DNA from: Shimia sp. R9_2
GTDB taxonomy: Bacteria > Pseudomonadota > Alphaproteobacteria > Rhodobacterales > Rhodobacteraceae
Assembly (NCBI RefSeq): GCF_017743735.1
Contig: NZ_JAGHRO010000014.1
Coordinates: 1-46,191 of the forward strand
Direction: 5' to 3'
Length of the DNA stretch: 46,191 bases
Below are positions 1 through 8,461 of this stretch, one piece after another; the first letter of the stretch is position 1; each line of letters opens with the position of its first letter. A program made the translations under genes and the position numbers. The notes below the pieces were generated by a model. It saw only the letters and a list, made by a program, of their open reading frames with translations, did not search any database and was not told the origin of the DNA.

Positions 1-93
1 TACAACACCAAACGACCGCATAGTGCTCTGGGTTACCGCCCACCAGCGCCGGAAACCGTCGTCCCGATGGATCAGAGGCCAGTCATGCACTAA
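1..93 (+). CDS. C-terminal fragment of IS3-type transposase (OrfB, rve)
   Basis: Reading frame 1 gives about 30 residues containing NTKRPHSALGYRPPAPE and ends in VMH-stop. The RPHSALGYRPPAPE motif is typical of the extreme C-terminus of IS3-family OrfB (rve integrase core) transposases. The catalytic DDE residues lie upstream, outside the window. The IS3 family is favoured over IS481 by the TG/CA element ends, but the motif alone does not settle it. Confidence 0.7.
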   Translation, partial: YNTKRPHSALGYRPPAPETVVPMDQRPVMH

Positions 94-127
94 CAATCAA
101 ACCGGACCACTTGGGTGGGGCTGATCA
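1..127 (+). mobile_element. Right end of an IS3-type insertion sequence
   Basis: The first 127 bases are the end of an insertion sequence. They hold the last codons of an rve-type transposase, its stop at 91-93, and a short tail ending in GGGTGGGGCTGATCA at 127. Bases 3-127 are repeated exactly in inverted orientation at 46067-46191. The outer edge reads TG...CA when both copies are compared, as in IS3-family elements. Only the 3' end of the element is inside the window. Confidence 0.75.
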
Positions 128-321
128 AGCAGCTCGGGCCATATAGACGATAAATTCATCGATGCCAGCTAAGTCCAGATCGTGTCATCGGTAGCCGAAT
201 GACCGTCAAAATGACAATTCCGAATGGTGCCTTATTTTTAGTGCTCTGTGATGGGCGAGAAGTCTACGTGGCAAATCGATATACCTCTTGTTTCAAACCT
301 GTCGTTTCGAGGCTGGATGAA
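128..321. other. Intergenic region with a diverged repeat of 45707-45790
   Basis: No gene is seen between the IS end and the stop codon of the ATP-grasp gene. Bases about 148-225 resemble 45707-45790 in the same orientation. The best-conserved blocks are TCCAGATCGTGTCATCG, identical in both, and TTCATCGATG versus CTCATCGATG. No convincing reading frame spans the repeat in either copy. Confidence 0.4.
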
Positions 322-2685
322 TCAGTGAATTTGTAAGCTTTCTAGTTGGATAGGATAGGTTTGGCACCGCTTGAGCACCAAGCCTGCTTGTATACAAGCC
401 AAATTTATTGGCTCCCCAACATCGGGGATTAGGAATGGTCGCGGATCAATGTCAGGCCTAATCTCGGAAACGCCCCAATCTCCTGTTTCGGTTTCTCGGA
501 ACACGACGGTGGCTGTCTGCAGACCAGGTAAAATTCTCAGAATTTTATCACACGCAGACTTAAGATCTTCGGTGAGCTTTACGTCCGCGTTGATGGCACT
601 CAACATACGAGCGTAGGTTCTCGGCTGAGGGAGAAACGTGCCCCTTGGCAGCACGTCGTCAGGAGCCAAAAGCTCCCTTCTGGATTGCCTTTGAGACAAA
701 GAGATCGATCCGCGTCGAAAGAAAAGGGTTCTCTCGAGTTGCTCCAATGTACTTTCTTCGCCGGTCGCACGCACTGGTCGGTATTCAAGTTGCGCAGCGG
801 CGATTGCTGCGCCTCCCATAATGGCGACTTCCAAGGAAGAGGTGGTTTCGAAGGGCTGAAAAATGATTTCCCAATCAGAGTAATTCTTCGTCAGAGATCG
901 AAGACGATTTGAATCTTCAACCCAATGAGTTTTCATCTTATGCCGACGCTTAAGTGTAAATGCTCGGCCAATGGGACTTGCGCGATCATGCCAGGCGATT
1001 TCGGTATGATCCAAGGGAAAATGCGATGCCACATTTACGCCATTGGCATCGAGCGCATCGCGGAGAGCCAGCCAACGCCACGGCGCAAGCGCACTTCTAA
1101 CAGCGCTGGAATTCTGTTGTAGAGAATAGAAATCGGCAGCAGCAGACCTTTGCTTTACAAGGATCTTGGGCGTTAAGAGCTTTGTTCCAGCGCTCGACGC
1201 CATGATGGCATCTGCGACTTGTTTATCAAACGCATCATTTACCTCCGGCGCATAGGAAACGCTGACTTCTTTCTCGGTACAGGGAATGGTCTGATCGCCA
1301 ATGTTGAGCGTTTGGTCAAACACGCTTTCAAAAAAAGGTACATGCGAACCATGTGTCGCGTGTCGGAAAACGCCACCGACGGGTCTGCTGTTCATTTCAC
1401 ATATAGATGCGTTTTTTTCAGTAAGAGGCGCGGCAAAGTCTTCAGAGAGTACGTCTATGCCCCAAAATGCCGTAGGATCGACGGCTCGCGCTGCGTCTTG
1501 TGCCATTTGCGCGATATCTGGATGGATTTGGTTTGTGATAGGTACCAGGTCAGCGCCATCAGTAAAATTAGGCGAAACTCCAAGCAAAACCAATTTGCCG
1601 CGTTGGGGGACATCATCGGGTTGCAGTCCTTGTAGCGTCAACAGCCGTCGTTGGCTGATGTTGAGCTCGAGCAGGTGCGCATCCTGTGTAGCCGGCAGAG
1701 TTGCACGCGCCGCGTTTTTGATTTCAACAAGCTCGGAAATCGTTCGGATCCCATCTCCGACAACATGCGCAGGCAGCCGTAAGTAGGCCGCAACGATTTT
1801 GTCACCAATCAATAGAATTCTGATATCGACGCCCTTGACGTACTCTTCAACTATCACCGGCCCGTTTCGCGAAACCGACTTTGCGTATTCAAACGCCTTT
1901 TTAAGTCCGTGGTGCGACTTAATGTTTGTTGTCACGCCTTTGGCTTCAGTTCCAAACACAGGCTTCACAACCGCATCACCACGCAACTTGTCAAAGGCGT
2001 CATGAGCTTGCGTCAAATCGTTGCAAACCTTTCCGTAGGGAACGGAGATACCCTGCGCGCTCAGAACAGTTTTGGTCAGAAACTTGTTGTTGCTAAATTC
2101 TTCGGTGATTGGACTGACCCAAGAAGGGCGAGTAACATCCATCCCGAACAAGTCTCCGTCGGTTTTGCACAAAAAATTTGGGGGCGATTTGGGGCCCAAA
2201 TAAGTGAGCTCAACGCCGAATTTTTTTGCGGCCGCATCAATTTGCCCAAATCGCCAACGGGTTGGCTTTGATTCATATTTGGTAAATTCGCGGCACTCAG
2301 AAGGGAGCGCATCGTAGGCGCGCTGACACGCTTCCAGGTATTCTGGATGGAGCTCGTAAACCAAGTCATTCACTTTCTCAGCGGTCAATGGTCCATCGGC
2401 TTTCTCAGTGAACATGCGAAAGCTTTTTGGCCTTGCCTCCTTTACAACCAACCGAGCAACGCGCGCGTTTGCAGGGCCCTCTTCAAGAGCACGGCAGAAC
2501 GGTTTCAACTGATCTTCGGTACAAGTGACCATTGCCTCTACACGGCCGTCTGGTCGGTTGCGGACCCACCCTTGAATGCCCAAAGTAGCAGCTTTTTGTA
2601 ACGTCCACTTGCGAAAGCCGACTTTTTGAACTTTGCCGTAGACGAGGAGGTGGTAGCAGTCACGTTCAGACATACGGGATATCAT
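322..2685 (-). CDS. Acylphosphatase / ATP-grasp fusion, cyanophycin-synthetase-like
   Basis: This 787-residue multidomain protein probably ligates an amino acid or peptide; its substrate is unknown. Residues about 8-95 form an acylphosphatase domain with GKVQKVGFR and GWVRN, so the catalytic Arg25 and Asn43 are present. Residues about 195-450 form an ATP-grasp domain of the CphA/GshAB type, with NKFLTK, the VVKP lysine, EEYVKGVDIR, LPAHVVGDGIRTI and the metal-binding CEMNSRP near 429-435. Residues about 470-787 are not recognised; a late EIRPDIDPRP could be a degenerate second ATP-grasp C-half. The gene overlaps the stop of the upstream asparagine-synthetase-like gene, so the two are translationally coupled. 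An internal ATG at 2673 gives an ATGTCTGA overlap and starts right before the acylphosphatase fold, so it may be the true start. Neither start has a clear Shine-Dalgarno sequence. Confidence 0.8.
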   Translation of the reverse strand: MISRMSERDCYHLLVYGKVQKVGFRKWTLQKAATLGIQGWVRNRPDGRVEAMVTCTEDQLKPFCRALEEGPANARVARLVVKEARPKSFRMFTEKADGPLTAEKVNDLVYELHPEYLEACQRAYDALPSECREFTKYESKPTRWRFGQIDAAAKKFGVELTYLGPKSPPNFLCKTDGDLFGMDVTRPSWVSPITEEFSNNKFLTKTVLSAQGISVPYGKVCNDLTQAHDAFDKLRGDAVVKPVFGTEAKGVTTNIKSHHGLKKAFEYAKSVSRNGPVIVEEYVKGVDIRILLIGDKIVAAYLRLPAHVVGDGIRTISELVEIKNAARATLPATQDAHLLELNISQRRLLTLQGLQPDDVPQRGKLVLLGVSPNFTDGADLVPITNQIHPDIAQMAQDAARAVDPTAFWGIDVLSEDFAAPLTEKNASICEMNSRPVGGVFRHATHGSHVPFFESVFDQTLNIGDQTIPCTEKEVSVSYAPEVNDAFDKQVADAIMASSAGTKLLTPKILVKQRSAAADFYSLQQNSSAVRSALAPWRWLALRDALDANGVNVASHFPLDHTEIAWHDRASPIGRAFTLKRRHKMKTHWVEDSNRLRSLTKNYSDWEIIFQPFETTSSLEVAIMGGAAIAAAQLEYRPVRATGEESTLEQLERTLFFRRGSISLSQRQSRRELLAPDDVLPRGTFLPQPRTYARMLSAINADVKLTEDLKSACDKILRILPGLQTATVVFRETETGDWGVSEIRPDIDPRPFLIPDVGEPINLACIQAGLVLKRCQTYPIQLESLQIH

Positions 2686-4087
2686 TGAGGCTAGGCACCG
2701 TTAGATCCAGCAGTGCGGCATATGCTTTGTCATTCCTGCGTAATTTTAAGGGCAACTGCATAGACAAAGACAAGAGACGCCGGTCAGCGAAGGGATTCAT
2801 ATAGAACTGATTGGGAAAACCATGCCAACGCGCACCCTGGCTATGTGGAAGCGTTATGTCCAGCCATGCGAGGTCATGCACCTTGTTCTTTCCTTGAGGG
2901 GGCAGCGTTTCATACCATTCCAGAAAGGCATTAAACCAAAGCTGAAAGTCCCGTTGTGTTTCATCCGGCCCGTAGATTCTAAGCCGTTTGACGGCGTGTT
3001 CTAAATTCAAGCTGCCTTCACGTTGCCGAGCCCAATTTGTCGCCCGAAGTATGCCCATAATATTCCCTCTCAGAACAACAAATCCTTTCGGCAGCTGTTC
3101 GTGTACAGCGAGAGTCTTCACTTCTGGCCCAAAAGTGGCGTAGCCATTCGATAGAAAATAACGTTGCCGATGTTTGAAAGTCGTCTTCTGAAAGCTGTAG
3201 AGTTGGTGGCGGATGCATAAGCGTTCACAAATCTTCTGTGCAATATTTGCGTCTTGGCCAGATTGCTTGTGAAACCGCCATGTAAACGCAAATTCGGCGC
3301 TTTGGACATCTTCAATCCCTGCACCAAGCAAACATCTGGAATCCCGCCCACCGGAAAGCGGCAAGATGCACTTATGGTTCCTAAGCAGTGCCCGTAAATT
3401 TTGAGATAGCCGCTCATTGATGCTTGCCACAACTTCGTTGACCTGATCTTCAGGCCTCGTTTCAAGATCTGTGTCATGCCGGGGCCAGAAGCGTTTGGGA
3501 CGAAAATCACGCAGGCCAAGATAGTGGTTCCCGAGCAGCCGTTTCACTCCAAAATCTCTGGTATGGCCCAGCGAATACTGTTTGCGGCGCCCTGTAATTT
3601 CCTGCCAGGGAAAAATGGGATTCGGGTGAATTTCTCGATCGAGACAAAGGCACAAAGAGGATGCGACGATGCGAGCATCCGGATCATAGACCACAGCGTA
3701 GTCGGCAACCGGATCTGTATAAACTCTTTGAGCGTCGTTGGTTAGAAAGATCGCAACATAGCGGCCAGCGAGCCCTATAACGTAACGCTCAACTACATCC
3801 CAGAAATTCACCGAAGTTTCTTCGCAAGGCAGTGTTTGAGTACCGTCGACGCAATGCCCATCACTGTCGACTGCGACTCCTAGGATAAAGCCAATAGGCA
3901 AACCCGTGGCAGACACGACTTTTGCTACGGGTAAATCCTGACAGTGCTTAAGGTGCCAGCCGTTGAGGCTTTTCTCCGTCCATTCGGGTACATCTAGAGT
4001 TCTGTTCTGGGTAAGAAGGAACTGGTTTCGAAACGTAGCCTCAAACGAAAAACTGTTTTTTTCGCATAGTTTCTGCGCGATTAGCAT
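2666..4087 (-). CDS. Asparagine-synthetase-like protein without glutaminase cysteine
   Basis: This 473-residue protein has an asparagine-synthase fold. The synthetase half carries the ATP-pyrophosphatase loop SGGRDS at residues 245-250. It is followed by the helical segments expected for the family, including the NPFADRRLL region near the C-terminus. The N-terminal half keeps the general Ntn-hydrolase layout (LAGRYVAIFL, TDPVADYAVVY) but has no cysteine at position 2. It therefore cannot hydrolyse glutamine in the usual way, as in beta-lactam synthetases and other repurposed members. By family it should adenylate a carboxylate and join it to an amine. It is the first gene of a two-gene operon with the ATP-grasp fusion, overlapping it by 20 bases or fewer. 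The spacer upstream of 4087 shows no strong ribosome-binding site. Confidence 0.75.
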   Translation of the reverse strand: MLIAQKLCEKNSFSFEATFRNQFLLTQNRTLDVPEWTEKSLNGWHLKHCQDLPVAKVVSATGLPIGFILGVAVDSDGHCVDGTQTLPCEETSVNFWDVVERYVIGLAGRYVAIFLTNDAQRVYTDPVADYAVVYDPDARIVASSLCLCLDREIHPNPIFPWQEITGRRKQYSLGHTRDFGVKRLLGNHYLGLRDFRPKRFWPRHDTDLETRPEDQVNEVVASINERLSQNLRALLRNHKCILPLSGGRDSRCLLGAGIEDVQSAEFAFTWRFHKQSGQDANIAQKICERLCIRHQLYSFQKTTFKHRQRYFLSNGYATFGPEVKTLAVHEQLPKGFVVLRGNIMGILRATNWARQREGSLNLEHAVKRLRIYGPDETQRDFQLWFNAFLEWYETLPPQGKNKVHDLAWLDITLPHSQGARWHGFPNQFYMNPFADRRLLSLSMQLPLKLRRNDKAYAALLDLTVPSLNDIPYV

Positions 4088-4197
4088 GACTTGAACCCGA
4101 TATCGGCTTTTTAAAATTTCGAAAGTGAACCGACAATAGTAGATGTGAGCCCACTTCCAAGTCTAAAAACACTCAAGCCATCTCGGGGACTGCCAAC

Positions 4198-4518
4198 TTG
4201 TTGGCACGTGTTCGAGGGGGTAGACGGCTTTGTGAAGACACCGACCTAAATGCCGCGCCTGAGAGGCTTCTGTGTCCCACGCAAGGTTATTTCCTAAGCT
4301 GTTTGGACTCACGCCGTTTTGCTCTTTGTGCGGCGGATGCTGAGGATCTGATTGCCAATTTGTCCAAGTCTTTGAACGATCCCGCGACCAAAGCTGAGGC
4401 CACGAGGATCATCCAGTCTCTGTTCGAGAACACTGACCTTCTGCCCAATACGCCCGGCGCTTTGGACATTGAGTTGGTTGGCAAACTGGCTGGTCTCTTG
4501 TGTTTGGGGGCATCCTAA
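4198..4518 (+). pseudogene. Serine-recombinase C-terminal remnant, copy 1
   Basis: From about 4341 the frame encodes NLSKSLNDPATKAEAT followed by IIQSL and ELVGKLAGLLCLG. This is the C-terminal tail of large serine recombinases common in alphaproteobacteria. The resolvase catalytic domain and DNA-binding region are absent, and the 45-50 residues before the match look unrelated. A second, diverged copy lies on the opposite strand at 18847-19356. Similarity between the copies continues past the stop into a TGGTTGCGGG(A)GCACGCA segment at about 4562-4579. I treat it as a dead fragment. Confidence 0.7.
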
Positions 4519-4732
4519 AACGAACAAAGCCGCCCTGCGGCTGTTTGATGTTCTAGAGCACTGGTTGCGGGGCACGCAATTACTGATAACGAACAAAACG
4601 GGACTGCAGAGCATAAAGACTTCGCGCCGAACACCTTCATCCTGCCACGCCAAATCGATAGACAAACAAAGCGCGTATTTTCTATCAGATGCGGCTCATT
4701 CAATGCGCACTCCCTGAATCCTGGATACTGCT
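4519..4732. other. Non-coding debris downstream of recombinase tail
   Basis: No gene is seen. The segment starting TGGTTGCGGGGCACGCA at about 4563 matches the region downstream of the other recombinase remnant. Its first 11-14 bases resemble the reverse complement of an initiator tRNA-Met 3' end (TGGTTGCGGGGGCA). It diverges from a tRNA after that and is not a tRNA gene. Confidence 0.35.
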
Positions 4733-5232
4733 TTAGAACAATCCATCGTAAAAGGTACCGTCAGCGAAGACGAAACTATCTACCTGCCCATCTAGGAAAT
4801 CCTGCAGCCGGTCTGCATCGCCATAATTACTTCTGGCTTGTGACGTACCCAAGCGCCAAGGCTTGTGATTTCAACAAAGTCATTGACGCCGTCCAGCACC
4901 GCGGCGCTCGGCCCAAATTGAGCGCCACTCCTGGCAAGTGCGGTGTTCCCGGCAATCAGATCCGTGCTATCACCATTGAACTCCCATTGACCAAGCAGAT
5001 TGCCTGACGGCTCTGGATCCACAGTAATTTTCACTGTCGCGGTAACCAAACCCCCGTTGCCATCTGAGATCGTATAGTCAAACGTCTCGACCGCCGCGGC
5101 TGTCGAACTCAGGCCCGCAAAGGCGCCATAGCAGAAGGTGCCTCTGCATTCAGCGTCACGAGCGTACCTGAAGCCAAGACTGTCGCCACACCCAGCGTGG
5201 CGCCGGCGGCGCAAAGGTTGGTATCGCGCGGG
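4733..5232 (-). pseudogene. VCBS/cadherin-like and LamG surface-protein C-terminus, frameshifted
   Basis: Three reading frames of the minus strand join into the end of a large secreted or RTX-type protein. The first piece reads GATLGVATVLASGTLVTLNA. After a frameshift near 5160 it continues GTFCYGAFAGL and FDYTISDGNGGLVTATVKI, a VCBS/cadherin-like repeat. Then comes a LamG-like segment, LGQWEFNGDSTDLIAGNTA with LDGVNDFVEI. A second frameshift near 4850 leads to NYGDADRLQDFLDGQVDSF and FADGTFYDGLF-stop, with the stop at 4733. The expected RTX calcium repeats and the bulk of the protein are missing. This is a decayed 3' end. Confidence 0.7.
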
Positions 5233-5482
5233 AAGCGGTGGTGTTTGAATGGCGATCTACGCGGGATTGGCAACTCAAATCACTGAACGTACCCAATGTT
5301 GCTATTAACGCAACAGCCACCCTTTTGCAGGGCCAAGACAGCCGAAAGCAGCCCTCTGAAATCGGTGCGCCCTATGAGGCAGACAGAGCCTAAAAAGCCC
5401 CCAATTTCGACGGAATTAGAAATTGCAGACCAAGATACCGCTCCGCCGCTTTCCATTCCAAACCACTGAACGAAGAAGCGGC
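5233..5482. other. Intergenic spacer, no gene
   Basis: About 250 bp lie between the VCBS/LamG remnant and the end of the chemotaxis operon. No recognisable coding sequence is present on either strand. A weak terminator-like hairpin for the minus strand lies at 5402-5425. Confidence 0.4.
5388..5425 (-). terminator. Possible terminator of the chemotaxis operon
   Basis: On the minus strand CAATTTC and GAAATTG (5425-5419 and 5408-5402) form a 7-bp stem with a 10-base loop. It is followed by GGGGGCTTTTT. It lies about 58 bases past the stop of the CheW-type gene. The stem is AT-rich and the T-run is separated from it, so the call is weak. Confidence 0.3.
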
Positions 5483-7096
5483 CTACTGCTCCATAGACCT
5501 CAAGCAGCGTGTCACGAGGGCATCCGTATCCAAAATCAGCACTGAGTTCAGCGTGCCAAACGTATTGGTGTGCTGTATGCAGCCTGCCACATCTTCTGCA
5601 ACGCTCCTTTCGGTGTTCTGCTTATCGATGGGTTTGAGTGCAGCAATCTGGTTTTCAGTGGTCATGATGATCTCATCCACGGAGTCCACCAAAATCCCAA
5701 ACCTCTGCCCATTGTGCTTGAAGATCAAAACCTTTTGGTCGGCTGTCTTGGTGGGAGGCATGCCATAGAGCAGGCGTGGATTGAGCAGGGTGATCAGATC
5801 GCCTCTAAGGTTAATGATCCCTTCTACAAATTTCAGGGCAAAGGGAGGCTCCAGCAATTCCGCAGGCCGCTCAATGACTTCGCTGACCTTTGATGTTTCA
5901 AGCGCAAAGCGTTTGTCGAAGGTGAACTGAATGAAGGTGCGGCGGGTGTTCCCGCGGAGCTGCGCCGATGTTTCGCTGTCCTCCGTTTCTGGGGGATAGA
6001 TCTCCTGGCATGCCTTTGCGGCTTCCATAAAGCCTTTGTCTTCTTGGAGCATTTCCGGCTTGATCATCATCACGATGCGATTTTCCTGATCAATCAGACA
6101 GCCTTCGACCAGATCCCCACAAGGCAGCGCAAGTTTTGCAAACGGAAGAATCTCATCTTCGTAGTACGGCAGGATGCTGTCGATGGAATACACCATCAGA
6201 CCAACAGGCCCTTCTGGAGTCTCAATCACCAACATGCGCCGTTCTTGTGGCGGTTGGGTGAATTCGATCACCGGCTCATCGCCGAGAAAGCTACGGAAAT
6301 CGATCACCGGCAAAATGACTCCGCGCAGATTTGCGGTGCCCAGAATATGGCCATGCGCAAAAAGCGACTGATCCAGCTTTGGCAACTCTCGCACTTCCTT
6401 CACGAACCGAAGATCAATGGCACAAGAGGTATGACCGGTCTGGAACGAAATGCAGGAGTGGCGTTTGCCCCGTGAAAATGCCTGACGGCTCGCTTCTGCA
6501 CCGCTGTTGCTGCGCGGCAGTTTCTCCAGGTTCAGCAGCTCCTGAGGATCAAGGATCTGGACAAGCCGGTCTCCGCCCTCAAACTTTAGAACGCCTTCGA
6601 TAACGATATCTTTGATGCCGCGATCGTTGGGTTTGAAATCAACCCGCGCTGCATCCTTGCCGTTAAGAACTTCGCTTGTACGATCAAACAACAGGCCAAT
6701 GCTATGTGCCCCATGTTCGATAATCGCAACTTTGCCAGCCTTGTCCTTGGGTGCATCCGGGTATTCCAACAGCTTGCGCAGATCTACCACCGGCACGATC
6801 TTTTCGCGCAGATTAAAGAGCCCGAGCATATAGTCAGGGGACAAAGGGACAGGTGAAATGTCTTTGGGCTCGTTCACCACTTCTTGGACCGATGACACCG
6901 GAATGGCGAATTCGGTCTCTCCGATCATGAAGGAGCCGTAGATCGCTTTTTGTTGCTTCTCTTGCCCTCTCCGCGCGGGTTCCGGCGGTGAGGCAAAAGA
7001 CGTCGGTTCCGTGGCTGGGTTTGGCTCTTGCCCAATCGGAGCCAGACCATCGGAGGTTTTCGGCGCTGTAGATAGCTGATCCAAAGTCAAATCCAT
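5483..7096 (-). CDS. Triple-domain CheW coupling protein
   Basis: This 537-residue cytoplasmic protein is made of three CheW modules at about 52-193, 212-350 and 388-530. A proline/glutamate-rich N-terminal tail precedes them. Each module shows the CheW pattern: FMIGETEFAIPVSSVQEVV, GLFNLREKIVPVVDLR, then ILGTANLRGVILPVIDFR, then FVEGIINLRGDLITLLNPR. By family it links receptors to CheA in the signalling array. A normal CheW has one domain of about 150 residues. The gene starts 3 bases after the cheD stop, with GGGAG inside the end of cheD as ribosome-binding site. It is last in the mcp-cheR-cheD-cheW operon. No CheA histidine kinase domain is present. Confidence 0.9.
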   Translation of the reverse strand: MDLTLDQLSTAPKTSDGLAPIGQEPNPATEPTSFASPPEPARRGQEKQQKAIYGSFMIGETEFAIPVSSVQEVVNEPKDISPVPLSPDYMLGLFNLREKIVPVVDLRKLLEYPDAPKDKAGKVAIIEHGAHSIGLLFDRTSEVLNGKDAARVDFKPNDRGIKDIVIEGVLKFEGGDRLVQILDPQELLNLEKLPRSNSGAEASRQAFSRGKRHSCISFQTGHTSCAIDLRFVKEVRELPKLDQSLFAHGHILGTANLRGVILPVIDFRSFLGDEPVIEFTQPPQERRMLVIETPEGPVGLMVYSIDSILPYYEDEILPFAKLALPCGDLVEGCLIDQENRIVMMIKPEMLQEDKGFMEAAKACQEIYPPETEDSETSAQLRGNTRRTFIQFTFDKRFALETSKVSEVIERPAELLEPPFALKFVEGIINLRGDLITLLNPRLLYGMPPTKTADQKVLIFKHNGQRFGILVDSVDEIIMTTENQIAALKPIDKQNTERSVAEDVAGCIQHTNTFGTLNSVLILDTDALVTRCLRSMEQ

Positions 7097-7099
7097 ATT

Positions 7100-7585
7100 C
7101 TATTCTCCCAGTCGCGGGATGTGTGCGACGGTGAACTCCCCGCTGGTGCAGTCAATCGTCACCTGCCGCCCCTGCAGGCCACCGACGTCCTCATAAATGT
7201 TGCGCAGCCCCGCCTGACGAAGAACGCCATAGGCAAATTTGGCGTTGATGCTCCCAACCAATCGAGCGGGATCGGTGTCCGCAGGCATGGTCATATTCGC
7301 ACCACCAACAATCAGTGCCTTCACCTTGCGAATGTTGGAGGCGTTGAGATCCATCATTGATTGCAACGACCAAAACGCCTGATCAACATGCCGGCCGCTC
7401 AGCTTTTCACTTTTGGTCCCGGACTTTGACAGCAGACAATGCGCCAAACCAAAGATGCCCTCTGCCGGGTAAAGTAGGCCCAAGCCAATACAGGATCCGA
7501 GGATGGCCGTGAGAGATTGCCCCTCTCGACCGACTTTGACCTGCCCGATCTGGACATGCAGTTTTTCGTTGGCGGCCGTCGTCAT
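7100..7585 (-). CDS. cheD: Chemoreceptor glutamine deamidase CheD
   Basis: This 161-residue protein matches CheD, which deamidates glutamines in methyl-accepting chemotaxis proteins. The catalytic region is present: the cysteine in AILGSCIGLGLL and the histidine in GLAHCLLS, in the usual spacing. The conserved VGGANM segment follows near the middle. Its ATG overlaps the cheR stop as ATGA, so expression is coupled. The next gene begins 3 bases after its stop. The length is normal for the family. Confidence 0.92.
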   Translation of the reverse strand: MTTAANEKLHVQIGQVKVGREGQSLTAILGSCIGLGLLYPAEGIFGLAHCLLSKSGTKSEKLSGRHVDQAFWSLQSMMDLNASNIRKVKALIVGGANMTMPADTDPARLVGSINAKFAYGVLRQAGLRNIYEDVGGLQGRQVTIDCTSGEFTVAHIPRLGE

Positions 7586-8430
7586 TCCGCCCCCACGCGC
7601 GCTGTGGGTTGGTAAATGATCGGAGCGATTTGAGAAAAATCGGTGCTCAGGTTGGTCAGTGTTTCGCTCTCTCCAATATAGAGAACACCGTCGGAGCGGA
7701 TCATGCGTCTGACATGAGCCAGTATTTTCTCCTGATCTTCAGGGGTGAAGTAGATCAGCACATTGCGCAAAAACACCACGTCAAAACCGCCCGCACCGCT
7801 CATTTTTTCGAGCAGGTTGTGCAGCTTGAACTTCAGCCGTGATCGAACCTGAGGTACGGCCTTATAGCCTTTGGCGTCATCCCCTTTCATGTGTTTCTGA
7901 AACAGCTCGGGCTGCGCGGTACGGAAACGGGCGATTGCGCGCCCGTTGTAAACCCCGGTCTGGGCAATATCCAAAACACGGGACGACACATCCGTGCCTA
8001 GTACGCTGTAGTCAAACCCCGAGTGCTGAAGGCGTTGCTGTTCCAGAAACACCCCAACCGTATGCGCTTCCTCACCTGTGGACGCAGCAGCGGACCAGAC
8101 CCGCATTTTTCGCCCACCGGCTGTCTTGTGGAACTCCGGCAGGAACGTTTCTATGAAATGATCCCAGACCCGGGGCGTGCGATAAAAATAGGTCTCGTTT
8201 GTTGTCACCCGATTGGTGAGTTCTTGCATCTCGCCGGGGTCATTGGCGAGCCGGGAGATGTAGGAGGAGAAGCTCGGCTCCTCCACCTCACGCAGGCGTT
8301 TGCGCAAGCGACTGATCAGCATCGACCGGCGGTTCTCCGCAATCGTGATGCCTGTCGTCTTATGCACAATTGCGCGCAGTTTTGAGAACTCGCTGTCGCT
8401 CATGCTGGTTTCTGCAACATGTGATGTCAT
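7582..8430 (-). CDS. cheR: Chemotaxis protein methyltransferase CheR
   Basis: This S-adenosylmethionine-dependent methyltransferase acts on receptor glutamates. The 282-residue form starting MTSHVAETSMSDSEF is chosen because AAGGAAAGGG sits just upstream of the ATG at 8430; a longer frame to 8481 has no such site. Family marks are TNETYFYR in the N-terminal part, the SAM-binding MRVWSAAASTGEEAH, and DVVFLRNVLIYF near the C-terminus. It begins 31 bases after the stop of the receptor gene and overlaps cheD by four bases. Confidence 0.93.
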   Translation of the reverse strand: MTSHVAETSMSDSEFSKLRAIVHKTTGITIAENRRSMLISRLRKRLREVEEPSFSSYISRLANDPGEMQELTNRVTTNETYFYRTPRVWDHFIETFLPEFHKTAGGRKMRVWSAAASTGEEAHTVGVFLEQQRLQHSGFDYSVLGTDVSSRVLDIAQTGVYNGRAIARFRTAQPELFQKHMKGDDAKGYKAVPQVRSRLKFKLHNLLEKMSGAGGFDVVFLRNVLIYFTPEDQEKILAHVRRMIRSDGVLYIGESETLTNLSTDFSQIAPIIYQPTARVGAE

Positions 8431-8461
8431 CAAAAGCCCTTTCCTTGAGTGGTGCGACGGA

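Noticed and set aside
322..2685. Several plus-strand open frames opposite the ATP-grasp gene (for example 1219-1635 and 1301-1786).
   Set aside because: They have no family pattern and lie opposite a clearly conserved protein, so they are shadows.
4560..4600. Possible tRNA gene suggested by TGGTTGCGGGG.
   Set aside because: Only about 14 bases fit a tRNA-Met 3' end; no acceptor partner, anticodon arm or T-loop follows.
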